From Hymenopus coronatus (taxonomy: Eukaryota > Arthropoda > Insecta > Mantodea > Hymenopodidae): a DNA stretch of 64,000 nucleotides. Each line of letters starts with the position of its first letter. Position 1 is the first letter of the stretch. The translations under genes were made by a program, and so were the position numbers. This document shows, in pieces, positions 12,040-23,976 of the stretch. The notes below the pieces were generated by a model. The model was not told the DNA's origin. It did no database searches and saw only the letters and a program-made list of their open reading frames with translations. The DNA lies in NCBI GenBank assembly GCA_030762935.1, contig CM060900.1, positions 402,954,632 through 403,018,631 of the forward strand, written 5' to 3'.

Positions 12040-13759
12040 ATGATGAGGATACTGCAGGTAAATCTTCATTACAGTAGAGCAGCTTCTGCTGCACTCAGTG
12101 TTAAGATGAAGTTCTGTGATGTGGCACTCATCCAGGAACCCTGGTCTTATAAAGGGGAAATAAAAGGTCTCAAGAAGGCTGGTGGGAAATTAGTGTATGA
12201 TAGAACCAACAAGACTACATTTTAGTCAAAAATGACAAATATACTGCTGCTAATGAACCTTTGTTCTAGGGTCTTAACAGCAGTGAAGATAAAATCAATG
12301 GGGGAAAGTGGACCAAGGGAGTTCATACTCAGATTGGTCTACCTCCCCTATGATGAGCGCACACTACCTCCTATGAGAGAACTGGAACAGCTGTCAGACA
12401 CCTGCAACTCTGAAGGACTGCAGTTGGTAGCTGGCTGTGACGCTAACTCCCACCACATTGCGTGGGGAAGTACAGACACAAATGATAAAGGTGAGTCTCT
12501 ATACAATTTCATCCTATCAAATAATTTTGAAGTACTAAATGTAGGTAATAGACTTACCTTCGTAACAACAAGACAGCAGGAAGTTATCGACATAACTATA
12601 TCTACCACTTATGTTGGAACTTTGTCAAAAATTGGTATACATATGAGGATGAAAGCTGTTTGGACCACAGGTACATCCAATTTGAGATAATAGGTAATGA
12701 ATGCCATGCAGTCCAAAATTTATCAGGATCCCAAAAGAACTTGCTGGGAATCCTATAGGGAAGGCCTAGCAAGTAATCTGAGTAAGATGGATGACAATAT
12801 TCACGACTGCAGATTTGGAAATTGCTGCAGAGCATCTGCAGGATGCGATAATATCAGCTTATAACGATAGCTGTCCAATGAAAACAAGGCCGGTCATCAG
12901 AAATGTGCCCTGGTGGAATAAAGACCTTGCTAGTAAAAGGAAGAAGCTTTGTAAAGCCTTTAACTTTGCAAAATGAACAAAACATTGAACTGCTTATAGC
13001 AGGTTATTGACAGAATATAATGAAGCTTTGAGAAGGGCCAAGAAAGACTCCTGGAGAAAGCACTGTGAAGAGATAGAAACAGCTCCAGAATGTGCTACAC
13101 TCCAGAAGGTCCTTAGGAAAGATCCACAAAACTTCATCAGCAATCTCCAAATGAGACATGGATAAAAAAAAAAAAAAAATAAAGAAAATAAAGAGAAGGA
13201 AGTGTGCACTCCCCTGGATCAATTATAATTGATGAACCCAAAGGAGGATAGGACAATCTGGGACTAGAGTTATCTAGTAAGAAAACATCCAGGGAGGATT
13301 GAGAAATTACAAAGGAAGTCATCAACTATGAAAAATTAAAATGGGCAGTTTTCTCATTTCAGCCATACAAATCCCCAGGAAAAGATGGAATAACGCCCAT
13401 CATGCTTCAGAAGGGATTAACTATCAAACATTTTGATAAGAATCCTAAGCGCAAGTTTGGCCTTAGGATACACACCGATGAGCTGGAGGCATCTTAGGGT
13501 GATATTTATACCAAAGCCAGGGAAACCTAAGACTCATCAGACTAATGTCTGTAATTCTCAAAACTCTTGAGAAATTAATAGATAAGCATATAGGAGAAAG
13601 TGCTTTGAAGATATGTCCACTGCATTAGAATCAGTGTGCCTACCATACAGGCAGATCAACAGAAATAGCCCTTTTCCAGATTGAACATAGACTGGTTAAA
13701 ATCATATAGGAAAAGAAGTAACATTAGGCACCTTCATTGATATTGAAGGTGCCTTCATA
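12040..13759 (+). mobile_element. LINE ORF2, 5' part (endonuclease to early RT)
   Basis: MRILQVNLHYSRAASAALSV begins the endonuclease, and DVALIQEPWSYKG carries the conserved Gln-Glu-Pro. LQLVAGCDANSHHIAWGS is the 'D.NAH...WGS' motif and RLTFVTTRQQEVIDITI the late EN strand. The linker PWWNKDLASKRKKLCKAFN appears at 12912-12970, followed by RT block YKSPGKDGITPIMLQKG near 13366-13415. Many stops and frameshifts are present. Coding breaks at FIDIEGAFID (about 13735-13757), where an antisense LINE is inserted; the same protein resumes at 16521. Confidence 0.82.
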
Positions 13760-16520
13760 GATACATACTTAACATTGCAATCCGCAGATCCTATTATGAG
13801 ATTAGACTTAAAGCCCAAACTTTAGGATGTAGATCTTGTCAACAATTACATTTATGCATACTTATTAATACAGTTATTTACAAATAATAACGCTGACAAT
13901 GAATTTTCAGAGGTGTCAGTTTTGCATAATCTTCAATTACATGTCTGTTTCCAAAAGCCTACCCTTACATTTGCATTCTTAGAATATTCATGTTTATTAT
14001 ATTTACAATGTTACATTATTACCAGTATTTTTTGATTTAATGAAATCATCCTCTGTATAGAAGGTGTGAGTAATATGGTATCTTTTTAATTCTGATCTGA
14101 ACTTGTTTTTGTTCATTTGCAATTCTTTTATAGAAGAGGGAAGTGAATTAAACAAAAAACATTCATTTGTAGTAAACCCATTTTTGGAATAACTGCAAAT
14201 TATTTGTTTGTCTATTTTAGTCCTGCCAATGTCTGGTCTCTTTGTTATGAATATCTGTATTTTTTGTAAAATTTTCTGGGTTATTTATTACAAATGACAA
14301 TATGGCTAGAATATATTCACAGGCTAATGGTAAAATTCCAAAAATTTTGAAGAGTGGTTTGCAGCGAGTTGATCGTCTTTCCCCTGCCATTATTCTTATT
14401 ACCTTTATTTTTGCATAATGAATACTTTTTTTTAGAATTTACTGAATTTCCCCAAAATATTATTCCATAGGTCATCAATGAATGCAAATATGCATAATAA
14501 GCTGTTTTTAGTATGCTCTTATTTATTAAGCTTAATTAAAGATTGGATTGCAAAGCCTGCAGAGCTCAGTTTGGGTAAGATATAATCAATATGGTGTTTG
14601 CAATTCATGTTACGATCAATCATAAGACCTAGGAATTTTGTATTACAGACTTCTGCAATCTGGTTATTTTCAAAAATTAATGTAGTTAGCTTTTTCAAAG
14701 TTTATGTGAATTTTGTTACTTTCAAACCAATCAGTTAGTGTTTTGAAGATTTTATTAGATGAATCTAGGAGCTGACTGATGTTGTGTTCTTTAATTATAG
14801 TACTTGTGTTATCCGCAAAAAGAACTGGATAGGCATTGTTTATTACTGCAGGTGGATCATTATATACACTAAAAATAATAAGGGACCCAGAATAGAACCT
14901 TGTGGGACACCATGCTTTATTTCACACCATTCAGAATATGCATTGCTATTATTTGAAGTATTTATTAAAACATTTTGCTTTCTTTTTGATAAGTAAGATG
15001 TAATCCATTGATACCCTTTGCCCCTAATTCCATAGTGTAATCATTTTGATAGAAGTATTTCATGATTAACGCAGTCAAATGCATTTGATAGATCACAGAA
15101 AATTCCTAGTGTGTTAAGTTTGGCATCCATTTCATTTGTTAACTTGAAAATGGCATCACTAGTTGATATGCTCATCCTGAAGCCAAACTGCTCTTTTGCT
15201 AAAATATTATACTTAGATGGTGATAAATTCTTTTAAACATAATTTTTTTAAAGACTTTCGAAAAAGCTATAAGTAAAGATACTGGTCTATAGTTTGACAT
15301 TTCTGAGAATTGCCCTTTCTTGTATAATGACTTAATGATTGAATATTTTAATCTGTCTGGAAATGTTCCTGTTAACATGGATATGTTACATAAATGACTT
15401 AAAGGTTTGCAAATAATGTCAGCACATATCTTTAGTGTTTTCGTGCTTATTTCGTGGTGTCCTGATGAATTCATGCTTTTCAGGGATTGTATTACTTTTT
15501 TTATTTCGGTTGCACTTGTGGGTACTATCTCTAAGGATGTAACATTTTCCATACAGGATTCCTGAAGGTACGAATTTGGATCTCTCTTAGGCTGTTTCTT
15601 TGTCAGTAAATTTTCTGCCACCTGACTGAAATATTTATTAAATGCATTTGCTATCTGCTAGGGATCATTTATGGTCACTTGGTTTGCCTTCATTTCTTTA
15701 ATATAATTTTTCAAGTTATATTTACCAGTCTCTTTTTTAATAATGTTCCATATAGTGCTAGACTTATTGTGAAAGGACTGTATTTGTTTTTCATAACAAA
15801 GTTTTTTAGCTGCATTTATAACCCTTTTTAGAATTCTGCAGTACATTTTATAGAGTTGTCTACATCTACCACACTTACTTTCTCTAGTAGCTAAATAAAG
15901 TTCTCTTTTATGTCTACATGATATTTTTACACCTTGAGTTAGCCAGTCATTTTTAGAATTGTTATTAATTTTCTTTACACGGAGTGGAAAACTGGAACTA
16001 TGAATTCTTACGAAAGTATTTAAGGAGGAGTTAAACTTATTATTTACATTATTTAGTTTATACATTTCTTCCCACCATTCCTCAGAGAGTTTAGCTTTAA
16101 AACTCTCTATGTTTTCTTATTTGTAATTCTAAAGCTGGATTGTTTTTTTTTGGAATTAGGCGTATAATAATCAATTTTGATGAGTTGTCATGGTCAGAAA
16201 GTCCATTAACAAAGGATTGTATTTCATTGTACTCCTTTTTAGACATATCTGTAAAAATATTGTAGATAGCTGTTTTGGAATTATTTTGAATTCTAGTTGC
16301 AAAATTGACTGTATGCATAAGATTTATGATCTTAATAGTGAACAAATTTGCATCTTTTGATTGCTATCTATTAAGAAATCTATGTTCAAGTCACCACACA
16401 AAATAAATTGAATCTTTGGCTTGAAGAGCAGTTTTAGAAAATATCTAAGTTATGTAGAAAGATTTCCTGTGGGTGCTCTATATACAGCTAATATAATTAG
16501 TTAGTTTACTGTGTTAATAT
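13760..16520 (-). mobile_element. Jockey/CR1-like LINE copy A, nested and antisense
   Basis: On the minus strand there is an endonuclease tail, a linker (NDWLTQGVKISCRHKRELYL, about 15885-15950) and RT blocks. These include LKSMNSSGHHEISTKTLKI near 15420-15480, GQFSEMSNYRPVSLL near 15260-15310 and the active site region VLFADN near 14813-14830 (Asn for the second Asp). The C-terminal part continues to about 14050, with 3' UTR to about 13760. It is a 5'-truncated sibling of the copy at 39786-41921 plus 51819 onward; nucleotide matches run over most of its length. It interrupts ORF2 of the LINE at 11480-18417. Confidence 0.85.
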
Positions 16521-18417
16521 AATACCTCCTTTAATGCAATAACTATTGCTGCAGGGAAGCATGGCATTGACAAAACAGGTGGATTCAATGTATGCTGAAA
16601 GACAGAATAGTCCTTACAAGTCTTATGGATACCAGTTTAGCTGCTAAGGTCATGAGTGAGTGGGCACAGGGTGGAGTTTTGTCACCCCTACTGTGGAGCC
16701 TAGTGGTTGATGGGCTGCTTACTTTATTAAGCAGCCTAGGCATTGACATCATGGGCTATGCTGATGATATCATCATCACGGTTCATAGAAAATACACAGG
16801 AACCTTCAGATAGCTCATGCAATTGGCCCTGGACACTGTGACAAAATGGACTGAGGATGAGGGTTTAGGCATTAGCACTCAGAAAACAATCATAGTACTA
16901 TTTACCAAGAAGAAAAATAGAGTGTGTTTAGGACCTTTATATCTTCAAGGTAAAGAAATCAAAATGTCTGATGGAGTCAAATACCTGGGAATCTAGATAC
17001 CAAGATGGACTGGTATCAACATTTAAAGAAAATAATAAAGCATGCAAAAACATTTGAAGTAGTTAGATGCAAACATGGCAAAAGATAGGGATTAAGGCCA
17101 GCTATGATCCTTTGGATAGATACCAGGATAATCATACCATCTATAACCTATGGAGCACTGATTTGGTGGCCTAAAGTCCTTCAAACAGGCTCCAAAAACC
17201 AACTAAATAAAGTCCAAAAAGTGGCTTGTATGGCTATTACAGGAGCCATGAAAAAGACCTCAACAGCCGCAATGGAGACACTCTTAAACCGACTCCATTA
17301 ATTTAGTTATGATGAAGGAAGCAAGAATGGCATTCTATAGACTACAACATGGAAAGCAGGTGAGAGTTCCTGAATCAGGTATGCTGAAAATTAGTAAGCA
17401 TATAGAAGATGCATCCTTAGAATTGCCCTCAGACTATATAACACCAATTTCAATTTTAACAAAAACTTTGACATTATTATTGATCCCGAACATTGGAAGA
17501 ATAAAACTCTGGAAAAGCCTGAGAAGACTGATGTGGTTTACAGACAAATCAAATGATAGTTAGGAACTGGTTCTGGAGTATATGGCATAAGACCAAGGTG
17601 TAAAAGATCCTTTCCCTTGGGTAAATATGCTACTGTTTTTGAAATAGAAATCTCTGCCATTATTCAATTCATGAAAACCTAAGGAGAAGATACATCAGTA
17701 AACAGATACACTCAGATAGCCAGGCTGAACTTAAGGCTCTTTGCAGTCATAAGGTTACATCAGGACTGGTTCAAAATTGCCTAACTATGCTCAATGACCT
17801 GGCAGGACAGAATGAGGTTCAGTTCATCTGGGTACCAGGCCATAAAGGCATAGAGGACAATGAAAAAGCTGTCGAACTTGCAAGAAAAGGAGCAGCTTCA
17901 CAATTTATTGGACCAGAGCCAGGTCTAGGAATATCACAGTGCTTAATTAGAGAGGCTAATAAGAACTGGTCCAAAAGGGATCATAAGACCTAGCATTAAA
18001 CCCCAGGAAACAGACATGGGAAACTTTATATCAAAGAACCATATAAAGAAAGAGCTGAAAGCCTGCTAAAATGTAGCAGACTTCAGCTGAGAACAATTAC
18101 TGCTTTCCTCATAGGGCTTGCCCCCTGTGAGAAAGCATCTTAACATACTTGGAGTGCTTCAGGGCAACTTATACTGCAGATTATGCAGGAAGGAGAAAGA
18201 AACAGCCTAACACATTTTATGCTTCTGTGAAGCTTTGGCTTGCAGGAGATACAAAGCTTTTGGAAAATGTTTATAAAACCAGAAGAAGTATCATCCATGC
18301 CCATTGCAAGGCTGCACTCTTTTTTAATACATGCAGGTGTAATGTGTTGGCTCTAAACGATACAGATAGCATGCTAAAGTGTGCCTGGAGAAATGACGGG
18401 AATCTGTATTGTAAATG
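16521..18417 (+). mobile_element. LINE ORF2, 3' part (late RT, RNase H, C-terminus)
   Basis: Reading restarts as NTSFNAITIAAGKHGIDKT, completing the 'AFDNTSF' RT motif left open at 13757. It then shows WAQGGVLSPLLWSLVVDGLL, the catalytic GYADDIIITV near 16755-16785, the thumb motif SDGVKYLGI near 16970 and IPSITYGALIWWPK near 17135. RNase H follows with QFIWVPGHKGIEDNEKAVEL near 17820-17880. A Cys-rich C-terminal CRLCRKEKETAEH-like piece lies near 18185. Several stops and shifts are present, so it is a dead copy. Confidence 0.83.
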
Positions 18418-19690
18418 AAGAAGATCTTTATGGGTGTTCTAGCCAAGAGGTTACAGAACTAGATAGAGAAAGGTTAGAAGTTATCAAAGCTTCAAGCAGG
18501 TTTTAGTACAGCAGATAATATCTTTGTTATTAAGACAAATCATAGACAAATACTTGAGGAACAAAATGGGGAGGGTATACAAAAAGGTATTTTTGATCTG
18601 GAGAAGGATTTGATATCACAAATACAGAACCTTGTGTGTTAAAATGAAAAGCAAAGGGGTAAGTAATACATTTATAGAAACAATATGCAAGATATATCAG
18701 GAGATTGAATTCTGTATAAAACTGCCAGACAATAAGGTAACTGAATAATTATAGAGTAAGGAAGGGGTGAGCCAGGGCTGTAAACTTAGTCCAGTGCTAT
18801 TTAACCTTCATATGGATGACATCCTAGAGGAGATCCAGAGGTATAATATACACTTACCAGATTTCAATAGTAAAGAATTTTCAGGGTTACTGTTTGGCGG
18901 TGACTTGGTGGTTGGTTCCAAATTGTGTGGAGGGTTGAGGAGGGGCAATTGAGACAGTAAGTAATTTTTGTGGAAAATGGCAGCTGAAAGTAAAAGAAAA
19001 GCAAACCATGATCATGGTTTTTAAAAAGGGCACAGATTGCATTAAGGATGAGAAATAGCAGATTAATGGAAGAGAATTGGAGGTTGTACTTGGGGATTAG
19101 ACTAAATTCCAAAGAAAGCTGGAGTGAGCAAAAAAAGATGCATATAGCAAAAGGAAAAATGGCCATATGTAAGAAAACTGCCAGACATCAATGTTAAATG
19201 ACTTGAGAGAATTTATACGGCAGAATCAATCTAACAATATTGAAGATAACTTTAGGTCCAAAACGTTGTCACTTTTAAATTATCTCTGGTTAAAAGCTTT
19301 GAATTAAACCCCTTATAGGAAGTAAAAAGTTTTTTGTGCTGTATAGATTACCATTCTATCACTTAATTACCAACTCTTTAAGATTTATGGATGGGCATTA
19401 AACCTTTGCAAATGAAAACTGATATATGGGTCTGCAGTTATACTGCTATTGTGGCCAACTTACCGTGCTCAAATAATTTAGATAGGCTGCCAAACAGATA
19501 GCAGGAAACCTTCTTTCAGGAGTTAGTGGTCAGTAAATCCACAAGTTTGCTTGGTTAGGAATTCCTCTCATAGTACTCACCAGTGAAACAATAAACAGTG
19601 AAGAGTTTGCAACTATTAATCCAGATTTTGTTTTATTTTTTGATATAATGGAAAGAAAGAAAGGGTTAAAGAACATAGAAATTGTAGCTT
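18418..19690 (+). mobile_element. Non-LTR RT fragment (LINE X, 3' piece)
   Basis: KLSKLQAGF ... TADNIFVIKTNHRQILEEQ opens the RT fingers near 18478-18555. IFDLEKDLISQIQ replaces the usual 'LDLEKAFDTV' near 18590. VSQGCKLSPVLFNLHMDDIL follows at 18767-18830 and FSGLLFGGDLVVGSKL at 18880-18920, where the catalytic Y/F-A-D-D has become F-G-G-D. Later residues include DINVKxLERIYTAES near 19178-19225. The family style differs from the LINE just before it. Together with 10538-11390 it may be one LINE split by that element. Confidence 0.75.
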
Positions 19691-19699
19691 ACTGAACAA

Positions 19700-20160
19700 A
19701 AGTGATAGCTCTCGATTTTGTGTTCAGTGATGAAAGTGATGATATATGCAAGAATTCATTTGCAAGTGAGAGCAAGAGTGACACAGACACTGAAGCGAAC
19801 AATTTAACTAGATGGGCAGAGGTGAGCAATTTTTATCCTAACTGCATATCTATTATACCAGTGCACATTATCCAACAGGGACCAATACTTCCTTCTCATT
19901 TTGATGAGAATACTTTTCTCATCAAATTTTTCTGCCTATTTTTGTGGCCTAAATTATGCAAATAGTTATTGAGTAGACCTGCATTCAAGAGAACACAAAG
20001 TCAACAAGCAACATTACCACGAAAAAAGCCAGGATTGCATCCCCCTAACAATTGCAGATATAAAAATTGACACAGTTATCAATATGGGGCTTCACTCTAC
20101 CTCTGATATGACCGGCTGTTTTTCAATAAGTTGCATGGATAAATTTATCTTTATTTATTT
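19700..20160 (+). mobile_element. piggyBac transposase, N-terminal remnant
   Basis: FVFSDESDDICKNSFASESK and the acidic run SDTDTEANNLTRWAEVSN are typical of the acidic piggyBac N-terminus. Further on, pieces near 20035-20115 match 'LTIADIKI... INMGLHSTSDM', a conserved piggyBac segment. Coding stops being recognisable near 20160, where sequence from a Merlin-like element on the other strand begins. The C-terminal half of a piggyBac in the same orientation appears at 21690-22265. Confidence 0.7.
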
Positions 20161-20189
20161 TGTATTTTTGCATGATAAATTTCCCTTTT

Positions 20190-21261
20190 TATTTTGGAAT
20201 CTTCAGCTCTTCTTTCAAACACACGTGGGACTTTTTTTGGTGTCAATAGGCCACAAATGCTTATGTGAGCATTTAAATGTTCACATCAAATGCTGTCTCT
20301 GGATAAGCAATGCGCAGGGCTTGCCAGCAAGATTCAGTATTATTCATGTGCACATATGTCACTGGATCTACAAAATGAGCAGAATGATTTACCAGGTGGG
20401 CAGCAAATCCTCTAGCCATCAACTCCTAGTAGTCCAGGCATCTGCATGTATTGTGCTGGTAAATTCTAGGTCCTCTGCAATTACATTGTAGAATGTATTT
20501 ACATCCCTATTATTATTTGGACATACCATCATCTGCACCTCATTTGATTCTGCATCTATGATCCTAAGGATCCAGCTGCCCTCTACTATGCACCCCCGAT
20601 GGGATTTCCATCATTCTATTTTACATTTGTTGATTTAAAAGATGTGTTCAGGTCCTCCAAATTTTCCTTTTGAAGAGTATTTGTATCGTTAGAGATCATG
20701 CACACTTTGCGGAGTAACAGATACTGTCCGTGAACTCGCACATTGGTCTGCAACCACAATTTCATTATTGTCACCTCGCATGACTGCTTGTATGCAAAGC
20801 AGTGTATGAGGAAAAGTATTTGCCCAGGCAATAATTTTGTCCCCTAAACCATGTTCCTTTGCACACAGATTGTGTGACTATGTGACTTTTCATGTCCGGT
20901 TCTAAAAAGGTAATAATAATAATAATAATAATAATAACAATAACAATAATAATAATGATGTAAAGATGACAATAATAATTAACTCACTTACTAGATATTA
21001 ATAACAAAAACCACATGAGCAGGGCTTTATTTTAACATTCTCCTACCTGCAGCAGAACTCAGGACATGTATGGTCCTTTCTCTTAATGAGGTGCAAGACT
21101 GCATTACATTCAGAACATAACATTCTTGTTCTCAGGAGACCCTCGTCTAATAATAATTGAAGGTAGGCCTCTGGATCTTTGAGGTAAACTGACAGATCTG
21201 CCTTATTAATTGGACAAGCCATTTCTAAGACCATTAGAATCTGCAAGAATATTGCCAGCAT
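20190..21261 (-). mobile_element. Merlin/ISXO2-like DNA transposon remnant
   Basis: On the minus strand, 21043-21261 encodes a zinc-ribbon start (SVYLKDPEAYLQLLLDEGLL, then MLCSECNAVLHLIKRKDHTC). After an AAT microsatellite, broken frames continue with DPRIIDAESNEVQMMVCPNN near 20510-20575 and TIHADAWTTRS near 20420-20450. VNHSAHFVDPVTYVHMNNTE follows near 20330-20390 with ESCWQALR. The 'D.W..Y..L ... VNHS..FV ... HTN.(I/T)E..W' series is that of the IS1595/ISXO2 (Merlin) DDE domain. It lies between two halves of a piggyBac read on the plus strand, so it probably inserted into it. Confidence 0.78.
20911..20956. repeat. (TAA)n microsatellite
   Basis: TAA repeats with two CAA interruptions lie between the zinc-ribbon and catalytic parts of the Merlin-like element. 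Confidence 0.97.
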
Positions 21262-21689
21262 ACAACCTTCCCTTCTTGCACTACAATCAAGTCACTCGAT
21301 CACATCCCCATGTTTGTAAAGCAATAAAACCCAAGAGAAAGTATGTCAGCACTTTTCAAAATATGATCATTGTTATTCACTTCCAGATGGTGCTAAACAG
21401 TTTGTTGTGCAGATGACTGGAGATTATTTGCATAGGTTGACTATGATTGCTAGAAATGATGTACAGGTTGGCAGCTATACAAGACACAATACAGCTCACA
21501 TTCTTTCGTTGGTTCTGCTGCTTACGCGTGTGCATTACCGAGCCTCTGGACTTGGATAAATTTCTTGCCATCTCGTGTCACATGTTGTAAAGAACTCCCA
21601 AATCTTCAATTTGCTCATGGTGAGAGAAACAGAAAACTATCCACAGAAGAATTTATTCAAGATCTAATGCAAAGAAATGCATAATTTAT
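21262..21689. other. Unassigned sequence between Merlin-like and piggyBac pieces
   Basis: No clear motif. It could be the Merlin-like 5' UTR and flank or degraded piggyBac middle sequence. A minus-strand frame at 21377-21571 has no recognisable similarity. Confidence 0.4.
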
Positions 21690-22265
21690 TGTACACCCCA
21701 GGCCTATTTGTATTACTGGATAGCACATCAGCTACAAGGGAAGAGTAAAACTCAAAGTGCAACATTTGGAATCAAAACTTTCTCCTTATCTGATGTTTCC
21801 AATGGACACCTATACAATTTTCAAACTTACATGGGAGAAACTGAATCCAATGCTAACCTCCTGGAAAGTAACATTGTTGTAAAAGACCCTCCTAAAGGAT
21901 GCTGTAGATTCACCTAGAGGTTTTCATATTTACACAGATACTATACATTGCCTGAGCAGATGATAAGCTGTAGAAAATGAATATGGCGACTACTGGTGCA
22001 GTTATGGGGAACAGAAAAAGTATGCCACATCCCCTGGTCAGGTAACATAAAATGAAGAGGGGTTATATAAAAAGCCTCTGCAATCAATAAAAACTTGCTG
22101 GAAAAATAAAAAATCTTAACTATTCTTAGTACCAGTCCTAAGGGTGATAATGAAATTACAAGATTCATTCAAAGTTTCCAAATGAAGCAGAAATACTAAA
22201 AACAAACATTATTTTAAATAACATTAAGCACATGGGTGGTATCAATAGAACTGATAATTATAAAT
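21690..22265 (+). mobile_element. piggyBac transposase, C-terminal remnant
   Basis: TFGIKTFSLSDVSNGHLYNF followed by QTYMGE (near 21760-21845) is the conserved piggyBac '(F/W)GIK.W.L.D...GY.YNF..Y.G' block. DSPRGFHIYTD near 21905-21945 is the next strand with the second catalytic region. HMGGINRTDNYK near 22229-22265 matches the 'MGGVDR.DQ' motif near the C-terminus. Much between them is deleted or shifted. Confidence 0.83.
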
Positions 22266-22282
22266 AAAATAATTTTAAATAA

Positions 22283-23302
22283 ACTATCTTATTATGGTCT
22301 GAGTAGTAAAAGTATAAACATGTTTAAGTCTTTCCTTGAAAATTGCCAACCGTTAGTGTACATTGGCAAAGAGAGATCAAACTTAATTAGTATTAGGTTT
22401 GATATGCCATGAGGGTCTGTGTTAGAGCCCCTTCTATTTATATTAAGGATAAATGATTTGCCATCTTTTGTAAATTCTCCAACAATATTGTACGCTGATG
22501 ACACCACTTTTATAAATGAAAGTTCAGATTTAAACTCGCTTCAAACCTTAGTACAAAATACACTTTCTCAAGCTTCCTTATGGTTCAGAGCAAATGGTTT
22601 TCTACTAAATGAAAGTAAAACTCAGAAGATGTATTTTGGTTTAAGAAATATACCGAATCATCATGAAATAGAGACTGTTAAATGTTTAGGTATTCTTGTT
22701 GATAGTAAATTATCTTGGGAACCACATATAAAAAATATATTAGTAAGGCTTTCTAGAGTTATTTACTTAATCAGGAATTTAAAAAGTCATATTTCAGATA
22801 ACTATGTGAGATCAGCATATTTTGCTTTTTTTCAAAGTATTATATCCTATGGAATTTTGTTGTGGGGAAATAGTGGACATGTGCATGGCATTTTATTGTT
22901 ACAGAAAAAACTTGTTAGGATAATCACTGACTCAGGTAAATTAGATCATTGTAAACCATTATTTATTAGACTGCAGTGTTTGACAGTAGTTAACCTACAC
23001 ATTTATCATGTATTATTTTATTTCTAACATAAGATATTTGTGCACGACTATAATACCCGGAGTCGCACCTGTATAGTGACTTGATTAAAGATTAATCAAG
23101 TCACATAGCTCTCATATAGTTCTGGGATAAAAGATATACAACAAGCTGGGGTTGGGTCAAAAGATATTACCTATAGATATATCTGCTAGTGAATAATCCT
23201 GTTTATACTATTAATGAATTTCTTGAAACTGAATATACTGTATTATAATTTGACATTGTCTATTGCTGTACAAGTTGAATGACAATAAAATTTATTATTT
23301 AT
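22283..23302 (+). mobile_element. Jockey/CR1-like LINE fragment (RT palm to 3' end)
   Basis: A long open stretch (22419-23027) encodes LYADDTTFINESSDL around 22490-22525, the catalytic 'YADD' box. SLWFRANGFLLNESKTQKMY follows, then ETVKCLGILVDSKLSWEPHI at 22671-22730 and FQSIISYGILLWGN near 22831-22875. Just upstream, the 'P(Q)GSVLEP' turn has a stop in place of Gln. The tail from 23030 leads to AATAAAATTTATTATTTATT, which looks like the 3' end. It is 5'-truncated and fairly well preserved. Confidence 0.85.
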
Positions 23303-23976
23303 TTATATTGTGCAGTATCAGTTCTGCAGGAGAACATGCAAATCCTATGGGAGAATGTTGGAAATTTGCATAGAGAATACATCAAAATACAAAATGCAAA
23401 TTAAAAACCAAGATAAAAAATTTGGTCTGGCCTGCATTTTTATGATACATGTATTTCCAAGCCAACTCTTTATCCAGATATACGTTACAAAAAATATCAC
23501 ACAAAAGAACAATTTAAGGAAAAGAATGTACATCTCTAAACATTATGTGTTATTCATAACTTTCCACAGAAAATAATATTGAGAATAAATTTCAAAATTG
23601 CATGTGTATATTTTTTATTACCTTGTACTGGCTAGGTGTAACAACATATTTCTATCGAAGTATTATTTGTTATTATTAACATTATGACGACAAAATTTCA
23701 AATATTGTTTGGCGACAATACTTAGTTCCTGAACACTTCCTGGTTTATTTGTGAATATATGTGTGGACTATGAAATACAAAATGATAAAGTGTTACTTAT
23801 GCCATTTTTGGAGTAACATTTTTATGCAGATTAAAAAAAAAACTTCATTCCCGAAAGACAACAATGCTGCAATTCAATAAAAACCAACGTGTACATTTTT
23901 TTTTTTTTTAATATATTTGAGCATAATTATGTACTTTTAATTGTATTTTTCAGTGTTTAATGTTTTTATAAAATTA
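23303..23976. other. Intronic DNA, nothing recognised
   Basis: A+T-rich, with short poly-A and poly-T tracts near 23833 and 23898. No motif was recognised. Confidence 0.5.

Noticed and set aside
12348..12608. Minus-strand frame over the LINE endonuclease
   Set aside because: It is the antisense shadow of the plus-strand LINE ORF2, which has clear endonuclease motifs.
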